A stretch of DNA of 6,142 nt, taken from positions 1 through 6,142 of the forward strand of contig CALDGN010000354.1 in assembly GCA_937942965.1 (NCBI GenBank), read 5' to 3'. Shown here piece after piece: positions 1 to 5,372 of this stretch. The position numbers and the translations under genes are program-made. This DNA is from an uncultured Acidimicrobiales bacterium (GTDB lineage Bacteria; Actinomycetota; Acidimicrobiia; Acidimicrobiales; UBA10347). Below the pieces are notes generated by a model. It had not been told where the DNA came from. It did no database searches and saw nothing but the letters and a program-made list of their open reading frames with translations. How positions within the stretch are numbered: position 1 is the first letter of the stretch; each line of letters opens with the position of its first letter.

Positions 1-347
1 ATCGAGAAGTCAGGCCCTTTGACGGCGGCGAGTTGTTCGATGCGTTGCCCGATCCAGTTGACGACAACCTCCATCGGGACGATCTCGATACCGGCGCAGG
101 AGTGTTGGGGAATCGGGTTCCCATCGGCGTCGAATTCTTCCTCCCACGGGTGCACGATCACGTCGTTGAACCCGTAGCCGTGCAGCTTGATCGTCTCACC
201 TGGCGCGAGGTTGTCCGCGGGCGAGATTTCGAGCATCGGCGGCGCGATCGAACAGGCGCTGGCGTCGGGGGTGCGAGCGAAGAGTGTCAGCGTCGAGGCG
301 ACTAAGGCGATCACGACGACGAGCAGAGTGGTACGGGTTCGTTCCAT
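1..347 (-). CDS. Exported protein of unknown function, N-terminal part (gene continues past left edge)
   Basis: An open frame starts at ATG 347 on the minus strand and runs uninterrupted to base 1 (115 codons seen), so the C-terminus is missing. Residues 1-31 form a Sec signal peptide: a basic start (MERTR), a hydrophobic core rich in L, V and A, and an A-S-A cleavage site before Cys32. The charged residues between core and Cys argue against a lipoprotein. The mature part begins CSIAPP and contains a stretch (about 41-62, ISPADNLAPGETIKLHGYGF) that looks like the first strands of an Ig-like/IPT-type beta domain, as in many actinobacterial secreted proteins. A second Cys is at residue 84. I do not recognise a specific family. 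It is divergent from the Dabb gene across an 80-base gap, and no good Shine-Dalgarno is seen before its start. The export signal is confident; the function is unknown. Confidence 0.75.
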   Translation of the reverse strand, partial: MERTRTTLLVVVIALVASTLTLFARTPDASACSIAPPMLEISPADNLAPGETIKLHGYGFNDVIVHPWEEEFDADGNPIPQHSCAGIEIVPMEVVVNWIGQRIEQLAAVKGPDFS

Positions 348-427
348 GTTCTGCAGACGCACGGGTGGCGCTCTATGGTCCCTCGGGCCGGAAGTTTCTT
401 CCGAGATCGATCCCGATGGAGGCTCCC
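348..427. promoter_or_regulatory. Divergent intergenic region with a possible Dabb promoter
   Basis: This 80-base gap separates two divergent starts and must hold the promoter of each gene unless transcripts enter from elsewhere. A TATGGT hexamer at 374-379 on the plus strand fits the TANNNT pattern of actinobacterial -10 boxes and would give a leader of about 40 bases for the Dabb gene. The matching -35 region (CTGCAG at 351-356) is a poor match. A short dyad, GGAAG-TTT-CTTCC, lies at 390-402, between the putative -10 and the ribosome binding site. The promoter assignment is tentative. Confidence 0.3.
418..422 (+). promoter_or_regulatory. Ribosome binding site (GGAGG) deciding the Dabb start
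   Basis: A full GGAGG lies five bases before the ATG at 428. It overlaps the alternative in-frame ATG at 416, so it cannot serve that codon. This supports 428 as the real start. Confidence 0.7.
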
Positions 428-721
428 ATGCTGCGCCACTGCGTCATGTTCACCTGGTCCGAAGATGTGACCGACGAGGCCAAGGCCGCGGTCTCTGCGG
501 GCCTTGATGGGCTCGCGTCGCTACCTGGTGTCGTGGCGTATCGCCACGGGCCAGACCTCGGCATCAGCGATGGCAACTGGGACTATGTCGTCGTCGGTGA
601 CTTCGAGACGACCGAGGCGTACCAGGGCTACGCGACCGACCAAGGCCATCTCGACCTGATCGCGGAGAAGATCCGTCCGTTCATCACTGGCCGCGCCGCG
701 GTGCAGTACGAGATCGAGTAG
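428..721 (+). CDS. Dabb (stress-responsive alpha/beta barrel) family protein
   Basis: A 97-residue protein, the usual size for a single-domain Dabb protein (ferredoxin-like dimeric alpha/beta barrel). The start MLRHCVMFTW matches the typical first beta strand of the family (M-[IL]-R-H-x-[VI]-x-[FL]), followed by a helix with acidic residues (DVTDEAKAAV), the LPGVVAYRHGPDLG segment, the WDYVVVGDFETTEAYQGY strand and helix, and a C-terminal H-x-D-L-I...I-R-P-F-I segment. Family members are small cytoplasmic proteins. Some are stress-induced and some act as cyclases or monooxygenase-like enzymes, so the substrate cannot be named here. The ATG at 428 is chosen because of the GGAGG five bases upstream; an in-frame ATG at 416 is the alternative. 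The gene stands alone on its strand, divergent from the exported-protein gene and convergent with the lipoprotein gene ending at 746. Confidence 0.88.
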   Translation: MLRHCVMFTWSEDVTDEAKAAVSAGLDGLASLPGVVAYRHGPDLGISDGNWDYVVVGDFETTEAYQGYATDQGHLDLIAEKIRPFITGRAAVQYEIE

Positions 722-741
722 CCCGCCTCGTTCTCGCAGGC

Positions 742-753
742 TCGGCTAGCCGA
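742..753. repeat. 12-bp perfect palindrome between convergent genes
   Basis: TCGGCTAGCCGA is its own reverse complement and spans the stop codon of the minus-strand lipoprotein gene (746-748), 20 bases past the Dabb stop. It is flanked by a 7-base direct repeat, CTCGCAG (733-739 and 756-762). It might fold in both transcripts as a weak terminator, but there is no U-tract on either side and the loop would have to come out of the stem itself. Confidence 0.3.
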
Positions 754-1690
754 CCCTCGCAGACGTCACGCGGCCGCCGTCGACCTCGATGTTGAGGCGA
801 TCATTGCGCACACCTGGATTTGGCGGGTACACGAAGTTGTCGCGGCGAGCGACCCGGACGAACGAGAAGCCTCGTTGCGCGGCGAGCTGTACCGCTCCGG
901 TTTCACTGAGCCCGAGATAGTCCGCGTTTGACGGCGCGGGCGCCGCTGCGGGAGCTGCCAGCACGGTCACCGTTCCACACGAGATCGCGCCGCGGGTGCC
1001 GTTGAGCTCCCACCGCAACGTCACCGCGTAGGTGCCGGGGTTGTTGTAGTACGCAGACGAGACCGGGTTCGGGTCGAGCGTGCCGTCACCGTGATCGAAC
1101 GTGTACCGCACGGGCACGTTGGCGGGATTCTGCGTGGCGGTCAGTGTGATGATCTCGCCGACCTGGATCGTGCGGGTCGGGATGATTGAACAACCGACCT
1201 CGATGATGCCGCTGGCCGGTGGTGCGGGTGTCGCGGTTGGTCGAGGAGGTATCGGCGTAGGCGTGGGTTGCGTCCGCACGGCGGCCGTCGGCCGAGGAAG
1301 CGGCGTCGCTCGCGGCGCTGCGGTCGAGGCTGGTGCCGGTGTCGAGGTCGGAGCAGCGGTCGGGATCGCCGGAATCAGCGTCGCCGTCGGTGCTGGGAGC
1401 GCGATCGGGGTCGGCGTCACCGTTGGAGGTGGTCGCCGAGGCGTCGGCGAAGCCTCGGGGGTCGCTGGTAGCGACGTGGCCGTTGCCGGAGGTTCTGTTG
1501 CCTCGGGGGTTGCCGACTGGGTCTGTGGCGCAGCCGGGGTCGAGGTCGGTGGGGGTGGTACGAACGTGGGTGGTGGAGGGATCGTCGCAACTTCGTCTGG
1601 CGCGTTCTGCCCACCGCATGCGCTCAACGAAATGACGATCCACACGGCCACGCCGAACGCACGAAGCGCAGGGCGAATACTGGGGGGCAC
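746..1690 (-). CDS. Lipoprotein with Pro/Thr-rich linker, PKD-like domain and I78-inhibitor-like C-terminal domain (copy 1)
   Basis: 314 residues from a GTG start at 1690. Residues 1-24 are a lipoprotein signal ending in the lipobox LSAC, with Cys25 the predicted lipidation site, so the protein should be anchored on the outer face of the membrane. Residues about 34-158 are a low-complexity Pro/Thr/Ala linker that would span the wall. Residues 162-245 form a PKD-like beta domain carrying FDHGDG (198-203), with Cys167 and Cys238 positioned to pair. Residues 257-314 (YLGLSE..., then VARRD... and NDRLNIEVDGG at 296-306) resemble the peptidase inhibitor I78 family, whose hallmark is a D-R-x-D-R-L-N-x-E-V-D-x-x-G run. 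The final Cys-Gly of classical I78 proteins is absent (ends RVG). It lies 54 bases behind its paralogue and probably shares its transcript. Inhibitor activity is inferred, not shown. Confidence 0.82.
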   Translation of the reverse strand: MPPSIRPALRAFGVAVWIVISLSACGGQNAPDEVATIPPPPTFVPPPPTSTPAAPQTQSATPEATEPPATATSLPATPEASPTPRRPPPTVTPTPIALPAPTATLIPAIPTAAPTSTPAPASTAAPRATPLPRPTAAVRTQPTPTPIPPRPTATPAPPASGIIEVGCSIIPTRTIQVGEIITLTATQNPANVPVRYTFDHGDGTLDPNPVSSAYYNNPGTYAVTLRWELNGTRGAISCGTVTVLAAPAAAPAPSNADYLGLSETGAVQLAAQRGFSFVRVARRDNFVYPPNPGVRNDRLNIEVDGGRVTSARVG

Positions 1691-1716
1691 GTACTACCCG
1701 ACGCACGAGCGGCCAC

Positions 1717-1738
1717 TTTTGTTCCGGAGAACACAAAA
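1717..1738. repeat. AT-rich imperfect inverted repeat between the two lipoprotein genes
   Basis: Within the 54-base gap, GTTC (1721-1724) pairs with GAAC (1729-1732) around a CGGA loop. Flanking TTTT (1717-1720) and AAAA (1735-1738) extend the stem across a 2-base bulge. The stretch is much more AT-rich than its surroundings. It could be an intercistronic hairpin or part of an internal promoter; no convincing -10/-35 pair or U-tract was found. Confidence 0.3.
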
Positions 1739-1744
1739 TTTCAC

Positions 1745-2746
1745 TCAACCGAGCGAAGCGACCGTCACAATGCCGTTGTCGAGTTCGAAGTTGATGCGGT
1801 CCCGGCGGAAGTCCGCGGTGCCTGGGAACTGCTCGTCGTCGCGCCTCGTGATGCGGACCTCTAGCACTCGGGATCCTGCCAGCGCTCGGCCGTCGGCCTC
1901 GGAGAGTCCGACATAGTCGCCAGGCTGAAACGCGCCGCCGCCAACGCCGGTGACTTCGATGACGCCACATGAGACAGTGCCCGTGTCCTCACCACGGCTC
2001 CACGCCATCGTGACGACATAGTTGCCGGGGGCCGCATAGCGAACGATCGAAGACGGCCCGATGTTGATCGTTCCGTCGCCGTGGTTGAATGTGAAGGAGA
2101 GGACCGGGCTGATGGGTTCCTGCACGGCTTGGAACGTGATCGTGTCCTCGACTCGCATGGTCTTCGACGCAGGATTCGTCGTGCAGCTCACGGCGATGCC
2201 CTCGGGGCCGCCTGGCGTGGGTGTCGGGGTTGGCGTCGGCGTGCCCTCAGGGGTCGGTGTTGGCGTGATCGTCGGCTCGGGCGTCGCTGTTGCCGTCGGG
2301 CCGGGATCGCGGTCGGGGGTCGGTGCCGCCGGCCGGGGCGTCGCCGTCGGCGCAGGCGTTTCGGTTGGGGTCGGCGTCGCCGTCGGCGTGTTCGTCGGCT
2401 CTGCTGTCGCCGATGGGAGCGGGAGCGCCGTTGGAGCTGGCAGCTCGGTTGCCGTTGGTTCCGCTTCGACCGGAGCCGTCGTGGCAACCGGGGATCGAGT
2501 CGGTGCTGGGTCAGACGATGAAGTTGGTGCAGGGAACGGCAACGCCTCGACGGTCGACGTCGGCTCAGCCGAGACCAGGACCCGCTCAGAGGCACTTGGC
2601 GTCGCACCGCACGCCGTCGCCAACAGCGCCACGCCGGCAACGAGCACCGCAGCGCGTCGGCCAGCCCCAGGCAGACGGGGGGTAACCGAGGCGTGCATCA
2701 GAGCCGATGGTAGGCGGTCGCACACACTCGGCATGTTTCTGCTCAC
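1745..2746 (-). CDS. Lipoprotein with Pro/Thr-rich linker, PKD-like domain and I78-inhibitor-like C-terminal domain (copy 2)
   Basis: 333 residues if read from GTG 2746, which overlaps the preceding acyl-CoA dehydrogenase stop by four bases (GTGA) and suggests coupled translation. ATG 2734 and ATG 2698 are in-frame alternatives, and 2698 gives a more usual 29-residue signal. No start has a strong ribosome binding site. In the long numbering, a hydrophobic core ends in lipobox LATAC with Cys46. A Pro/Thr linker with runs of PT repeats spans about 57-180. A PKD-like domain (183-267) has NHGDG at 221-225 and Cys188/Cys260. The C-terminal domain (277-333: YVGLSEADG..., ITRRDDEQ, RRDRINFELDNG) matches the I78 pattern and ends in LG without the usual Cys. 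Domain order is the same as in the 746-1690 gene, so the two are diverged tandem paralogues. The likely role is an extracytoplasmic, membrane-anchored binding or protease-inhibitor protein; this is inferred. Confidence 0.82.
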   Translation of the reverse strand: MSRNMPSVCDRLPSALMHASVTPRLPGAGRRAAVLVAGVALLATACGATPSASERVLVSAEPTSTVEALPFPAPTSSSDPAPTRSPVATTAPVEAEPTATELPAPTALPLPSATAEPTNTPTATPTPTETPAPTATPRPAAPTPDRDPGPTATATPEPTITPTPTPEGTPTPTPTPTPGGPEGIAVSCTTNPASKTMRVEDTITFQAVQEPISPVLSFTFNHGDGTINIGPSSIVRYAAPGNYVVTMAWSRGEDTGTVSCGVIEVTGVGGGAFQPGDYVGLSEADGRALAGSRVLEVRITRRDDEQFPGTADFRRDRINFELDNGIVTVASLG

Positions 2747-3927
2747 TCGGCTCGGTACTTGTCCCGGAGCTGGCGGGCGATCACGAGCTTCTGGATCTCG
2801 CTGGTCCCCTCGCCGATGATCATGAGCGGAACGTCTCGGTAGTACCGCTCGACGGGGTACTCAGAGGTGTAGCCATTGCCGCCGTGAATACGCATCGACT
2901 CGAGTGCGATCTCGGCCGCGACCTCGGAACAGAACAGCTTCGCCATGCCAGCTTCCATGTCGGCGCGGATGCCTTCATCGAACTTGCGGGCGGCGCTGTG
3001 GCACATCAAGCGGGCCGCTTCGAGTTTCGTCGCCATGTCGGCCAGCTTGAAGGCGATGACCTGGTGGTCATAGATGGGCTTGCCGAATGTCTCGCGGCGT
3101 TGCGCGTAGTCCATGGCCGCCTCAAACGCAGCCCGGGCGACACCGACCGCTCGGGCGGCGATGTTGATGCGCCCGAGTTCAAGTGCGGATAGCGCTGCGT
3201 TGAGCCCGCGCCCCATGCCCGACTCGTCGCCAAGCATTGCTGCGGCTGGGATCCGGACGTTGTCCCAGTTCATCTCGACGGTTTCGAGGCCTCGGTAGCC
3301 GAGCTTCTCGATCTTCGATGTCGTGACGGTTCCGCCCGAGCTTGGCGACCAGGTGGCACCTGGCTCTTTGTCGACGATGAAGCAAGTGACGCCTTCGCCA
3401 GCAGTGGCGCTGTCGGGGGTCTTGGCCATCAAGCCGACGATGGCCGCTCGTTGACCATTGGTGACCCACATCTTGGTTCCGTTGATGATGTAGTCGTCGC
3501 CGTCCGGAGTCGCCCGACACCGCATCGAGCGGGTGTCGCTCCCGGCATCGTGCTCGGACAGCGAGAAGCAGGCGCGCTTCTCGCCGGTAGCAAGGTCGGG
3601 CAGCCACTGTTCCCGCTGCGCATCGGTGCCAAACCGGACGATCATCGTCGAAACGATCAGGTGCGAGTTCAGCACGCCGCCAAGCGACATGAAGCCGCGA
3701 GAGATCTCTTCGATGAGCCGCGCGTAGGTGAGATGGTCGAGGCCGAGCCCGCCGTACTCCTCTGGGATGACGCAGCCGAAGAGGCCGAACGCCTTCATCT
3801 GCTCCACCATCTCGTGGGGGAACTCGTCGGCGAGCTCGAAGCGTGACGCGTTCGGGATGACCTCGGTGTCGACCCAGCGAGCGACGGTTTCGACGATCTG
3901 ATCGGCGACGTCCTCGTCGACGGCCAT
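2743..3927 (-). CDS. Acyl-CoA dehydrogenase
   Basis: 394 residues, a standard length for the family. These FAD enzymes make the alpha,beta double bond in an acyl-CoA and pass electrons to electron-transfer flavoprotein. The N-terminal helical domain covers about 5-118. The middle beta domain carries the flavin-contact segment CFSLSEHDAGSD (120-131) and the WVTNG strand (154-158). The C-terminal helical domain carries LGRINIAARAVGVARAAFE (251-269), RRETFGKPIYDHQ (277-289) and RIHGGNGYTSEYPVERYYRD (346-365). Glu373 in IGEGTSEIQK matches the catalytic base of medium-chain acyl-CoA dehydrogenase (Glu376 in the YEGTSQIQ motif), so the enzyme looks active. ATG 3927 is chosen because AAGGAG lies seven bases upstream; the open frame extends to 3987 but that would overlap the flavin reductase gene. 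The acyl substrate cannot be told from sequence. It is probably in one operon with the flavin reductase (4-base gap) and the lipoprotein (4-base overlap). Confidence 0.95.
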   Translation of the reverse strand: MAVDEDVADQIVETVARWVDTEVIPNASRFELADEFPHEMVEQMKAFGLFGCVIPEEYGGLGLDHLTYARLIEEISRGFMSLGGVLNSHLIVSTMIVRFGTDAQREQWLPDLATGEKRACFSLSEHDAGSDTRSMRCRATPDGDDYIINGTKMWVTNGQRAAIVGLMAKTPDSATAGEGVTCFIVDKEPGATWSPSSGGTVTTSKIEKLGYRGLETVEMNWDNVRIPAAAMLGDESGMGRGLNAALSALELGRINIAARAVGVARAAFEAAMDYAQRRETFGKPIYDHQVIAFKLADMATKLEAARLMCHSAARKFDEGIRADMEAGMAKLFCSEVAAEIALESMRIHGGNGYTSEYPVERYYRDVPLMIIGEGTSEIQKLVIARQLRDKYRAE

Positions 3928-3931
3928 GCGG

Positions 3932-4417
3932 CTACTCCTTGGGAGCGAGGGTGCGGTAGCCGCCGCCGTAGAAGATGACCGGCTCATTCGCAGGTTCGGC
4001 TGCTTCGAGGTGGGTCACGTTGCAGAGTGCGAACTCGTGGTCGCCAGCGTCGATGACCTGGTTCGGGGTGAGCGTGAGCCAGGCGGTGCAGCCGGCGATC
4101 TTTGGTGCGCCGTCGACCACCGACCAGTCGAGACCATCGAATCGCTCGTCGAGGTCGCGCATGCAGTTGTTGCTGACGTCGATCTGGTTGGCGCCGAGCA
4201 CGTTGACACCCATGACCTCGGCCTGCTTCAGCAGCTCCCACGAGTAGCTGTCGGTCGTGCAGAAGAATCCGGCCAGGGGCGGGTCGAGCGACACCGACAC
4301 GAAACTGCCGATGACCATCGCGATCGGCTTGTCGTCGACCATCGCAGTGACGACGGTGACCGTGGTGGGGACCTGGCCCATCACGTTGCGGAAGTGCTTC
4401 GGATCGATCTCACTCAT
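3932..4417 (-). CDS. Flavin reductase family protein (FMN-binding split barrel)
   Basis: 161 residues from ATG 4417, normal for this family, which reduces FMN or FAD with NAD(P)H and often feeds reduced flavin to a partner monooxygenase. Family signatures in order: FRNVMGQVPTTVTVVTA (9-25), the flavin-contact segment IGSFVSVSLDPPLAGFF (36-52), VNVLG (71-75), and the C-terminal GDHEFALCNV (125-134) with PVIFYGGGYRTL (146-157). The frame remains open upstream to 4738, but that extension lies antisense to the LLM oxidoreductase gene and lacks family similarity, so it is not used. No Shine-Dalgarno precedes 4417. A TAACTT hexamer ends seven bases before the ATG, so a leaderless mRNA is possible. 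It is the first gene of the minus-strand run and is divergent from an LLM-class oxidoreductase that could be its flavin-using partner. Partner and substrate are inferred. Confidence 0.92.
   Translation of the reverse strand: MSEIDPKHFRNVMGQVPTTVTVVTAMVDDKPIAMVIGSFVSVSLDPPLAGFFCTTDSYSWELLKQAEVMGVNVLGANQIDVSNNCMRDLDERFDGLDWSVVDGAPKIAGCTAWLTLTPNQVIDAGDHEFALCNVTHLEAAEPANEPVIFYGGGYRTLAPKE
3935..3940 (-). promoter_or_regulatory. Ribosome binding site (AAGGAG) of the acyl-CoA dehydrogenase gene
   Basis: AAGGAG, a near-complete Shine-Dalgarno, lies seven bases before ATG 3927 and is made of the last two sense codons (Lys-Glu) of the flavin reductase gene. It fixes the start and ties translation of the two genes together. 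Confidence 0.75.
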
Positions 4418-4472
4418 GGCGGAGAAGTTAGTGCACTCGTCGCCGGGATCATGAGGGAAGCATGATGGTGAG
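4418..4472. promoter_or_regulatory. Divergent control region with a 6-7-6 dyad
   Basis: This 55-base gap lies between the divergent flavin reductase and LLM oxidoreductase starts. ATCATG (4448-4453) and CATGAT (4461-4466) form a perfect inverted repeat around AGGGAAG, a layout typical of a dimeric repressor operator. The second arm, CATGAT, could also be a -10 box six bases before GTG 4473, and TAACTT on the minus strand lies seven bases before ATG 4417, so both mRNAs may be leaderless. No regulator gene is in the window and no good -35 boxes were seen, so the operator role is inferred. Confidence 0.4.
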
Positions 4473-5372
4473 GTGAGTTCACTCCCCCGCTTCTCGGTTT
4501 CGATCAGCTCGACGCACGACACGGATGGGCCGGCCCGCATGATCGAGCGCGCACGAACGGCGCATGCAGCGGGCTTCTCGTCGTTCACGATCGGCGACCA
4601 CCACGACATGCCGGTGCCGTATGCGCAGAACACGCCGATGCTCGGGCGCCTGCTCGCCGAGTGGTCGAACCGCCCGGCCGGCTGCCTGTTTCTCATGCCA
4701 CTGTGGCATCCCCTGCTCCTGGCCGAGCAGATCGGCACGCTGGCCGCGATTCATCAGATCGAGGCGCCGGGGAAGCCATTCATCGTGCAAACCGGCATTG
4801 GTTGGGGCGCTGCCCAGTTCGTCAACCTTGGCGCCGACATGTCGACCCGCGGTGCCTACATCGACGCCGCAATTCCGATCGTCAAGGCACTACTTGCCGG
4901 CGAACACGTCGATGACGAGGCCTTCGGATTGCGAGGCGCACGGGTCGGGCTTCGGGCCGATGTGTCCTATGACTGGTGGATCGGCGGCACGGCGCCCGTC
5001 GCGCTGCGCAGAGCTGCCCGTCTCGGCGACGCGTGGTACGCGACGCCCGGCGCCAACGACGACGAACTCGCCGCAGCGATCGAGGCGTACAAAGCTGCGG
5101 GTGGACACCGAGTCATGCTGCGACGGGACGCGGTCGTGATGGCAAACCACGAGGCCGCCCACGCACGTGCAGCCTCGGTCGTCGAGCAGGGCTATCGGGG
5201 CATGTCGGTCGACCAGTTGCTCGTTGGTTCGCCCGACAGCGTCGCCACACGGGCCGTCGAACTCGCGGCGCTGGGCGTGGACGAACTTGTCATTCGCTGT
5301 GCCGCCAACGAGCAGGACCACGCGCTCGAGACACTCGACGAGCTCGGCGCGATCGCTGGAGCGCTTGGCTAG
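4473..5372 (+). CDS. LLM-class (luciferase-like) flavin/F420-dependent oxidoreductase
   Basis: 299 residues with the landmarks of the bacterial luciferase-like TIM-barrel family: an N-terminal strand FSVSIS, a helix ARMIERARTAHAAGFSSFTI (21-40), GDHHDM (41-46), HPLLLAEQIGTLAAIHQ (79-95), GIGWGAAQFVNLG (108-120), IGGTAPVALRRAARLGDAWYA (170-190), and a C-terminal GSPDSVATRAVELAALGVDELVI (252-274). Members use FMN as monooxygenases, or the actinobacterial deazaflavin F420; F420 use is common in this bacterial group but not provable here. The GTG at 4473 is the earliest usable start in this frame; it has no well-placed Shine-Dalgarno (GAGGG is about 15 bases away). The divergent flavin reductase would fit an FMN two-component system, but an F420 enzyme would not need it. 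Its stop codon overlaps that of the thioredoxin-like gene on the other strand (shared CTAG). Confidence 0.9.
   Translation: MSSLPRFSVSISSTHDTDGPARMIERARTAHAAGFSSFTIGDHHDMPVPYAQNTPMLGRLLAEWSNRPAGCLFLMPLWHPLLLAEQIGTLAAIHQIEAPGKPFIVQTGIGWGAAQFVNLGADMSTRGAYIDAAIPIVKALLAGEHVDDEAFGLRGARVGLRADVSYDWWIGGTAPVALRRAARLGDAWYATPGANDDELAAAIEAYKAAGGHRVMLRRDAVVMANHEAAHARAASVVEQGYRGMSVDQLLVGSPDSVATRAVELAALGVDELVIRCAANEQDHALETLDELGAIAGALG

Noticed and set aside
742..753. Palindrome as a firm bidirectional rho-independent terminator
   Set aside because: It has no U-tract on either side and no proper loop. It is kept only as a low-confidence repeat.
1086..1970. Long open frames on both strands over the first lipoprotein gene (also 1101-1916, +)
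   Set aside because: These are shadows created by biased, stop-poor linker codons. Their products are Arg/Asp- or Gly/Val-rich without domains, while the minus frame 746-1690 has lipobox, PKD-like and I78-like parts.
2200..2400. Degenerate GTCGGCGT-type repeats as a CRISPR or tandem repeat locus
   Set aside because: They lie within a reading frame and encode Pro-Thr repeats of the lipoprotein linker; there are no constant repeats separated by unique spacers.
2061..2819. Plus-strand frame encoding Gly-Val repeats (GVGVGVGV...), resembling a low-complexity surface protein
   Set aside because: It is the antisense reading of the Pro/Thr linker codons of the minus-strand lipoprotein gene; there is no ribosome binding site, signal or recognisable domain.
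4418..4738. N-terminal extension of the flavin reductase to 4738
   Set aside because: It would run antisense through the LLM gene start. The Arg/Ser-rich extension has no family similarity, and the family domain begins right at ATG 4417.
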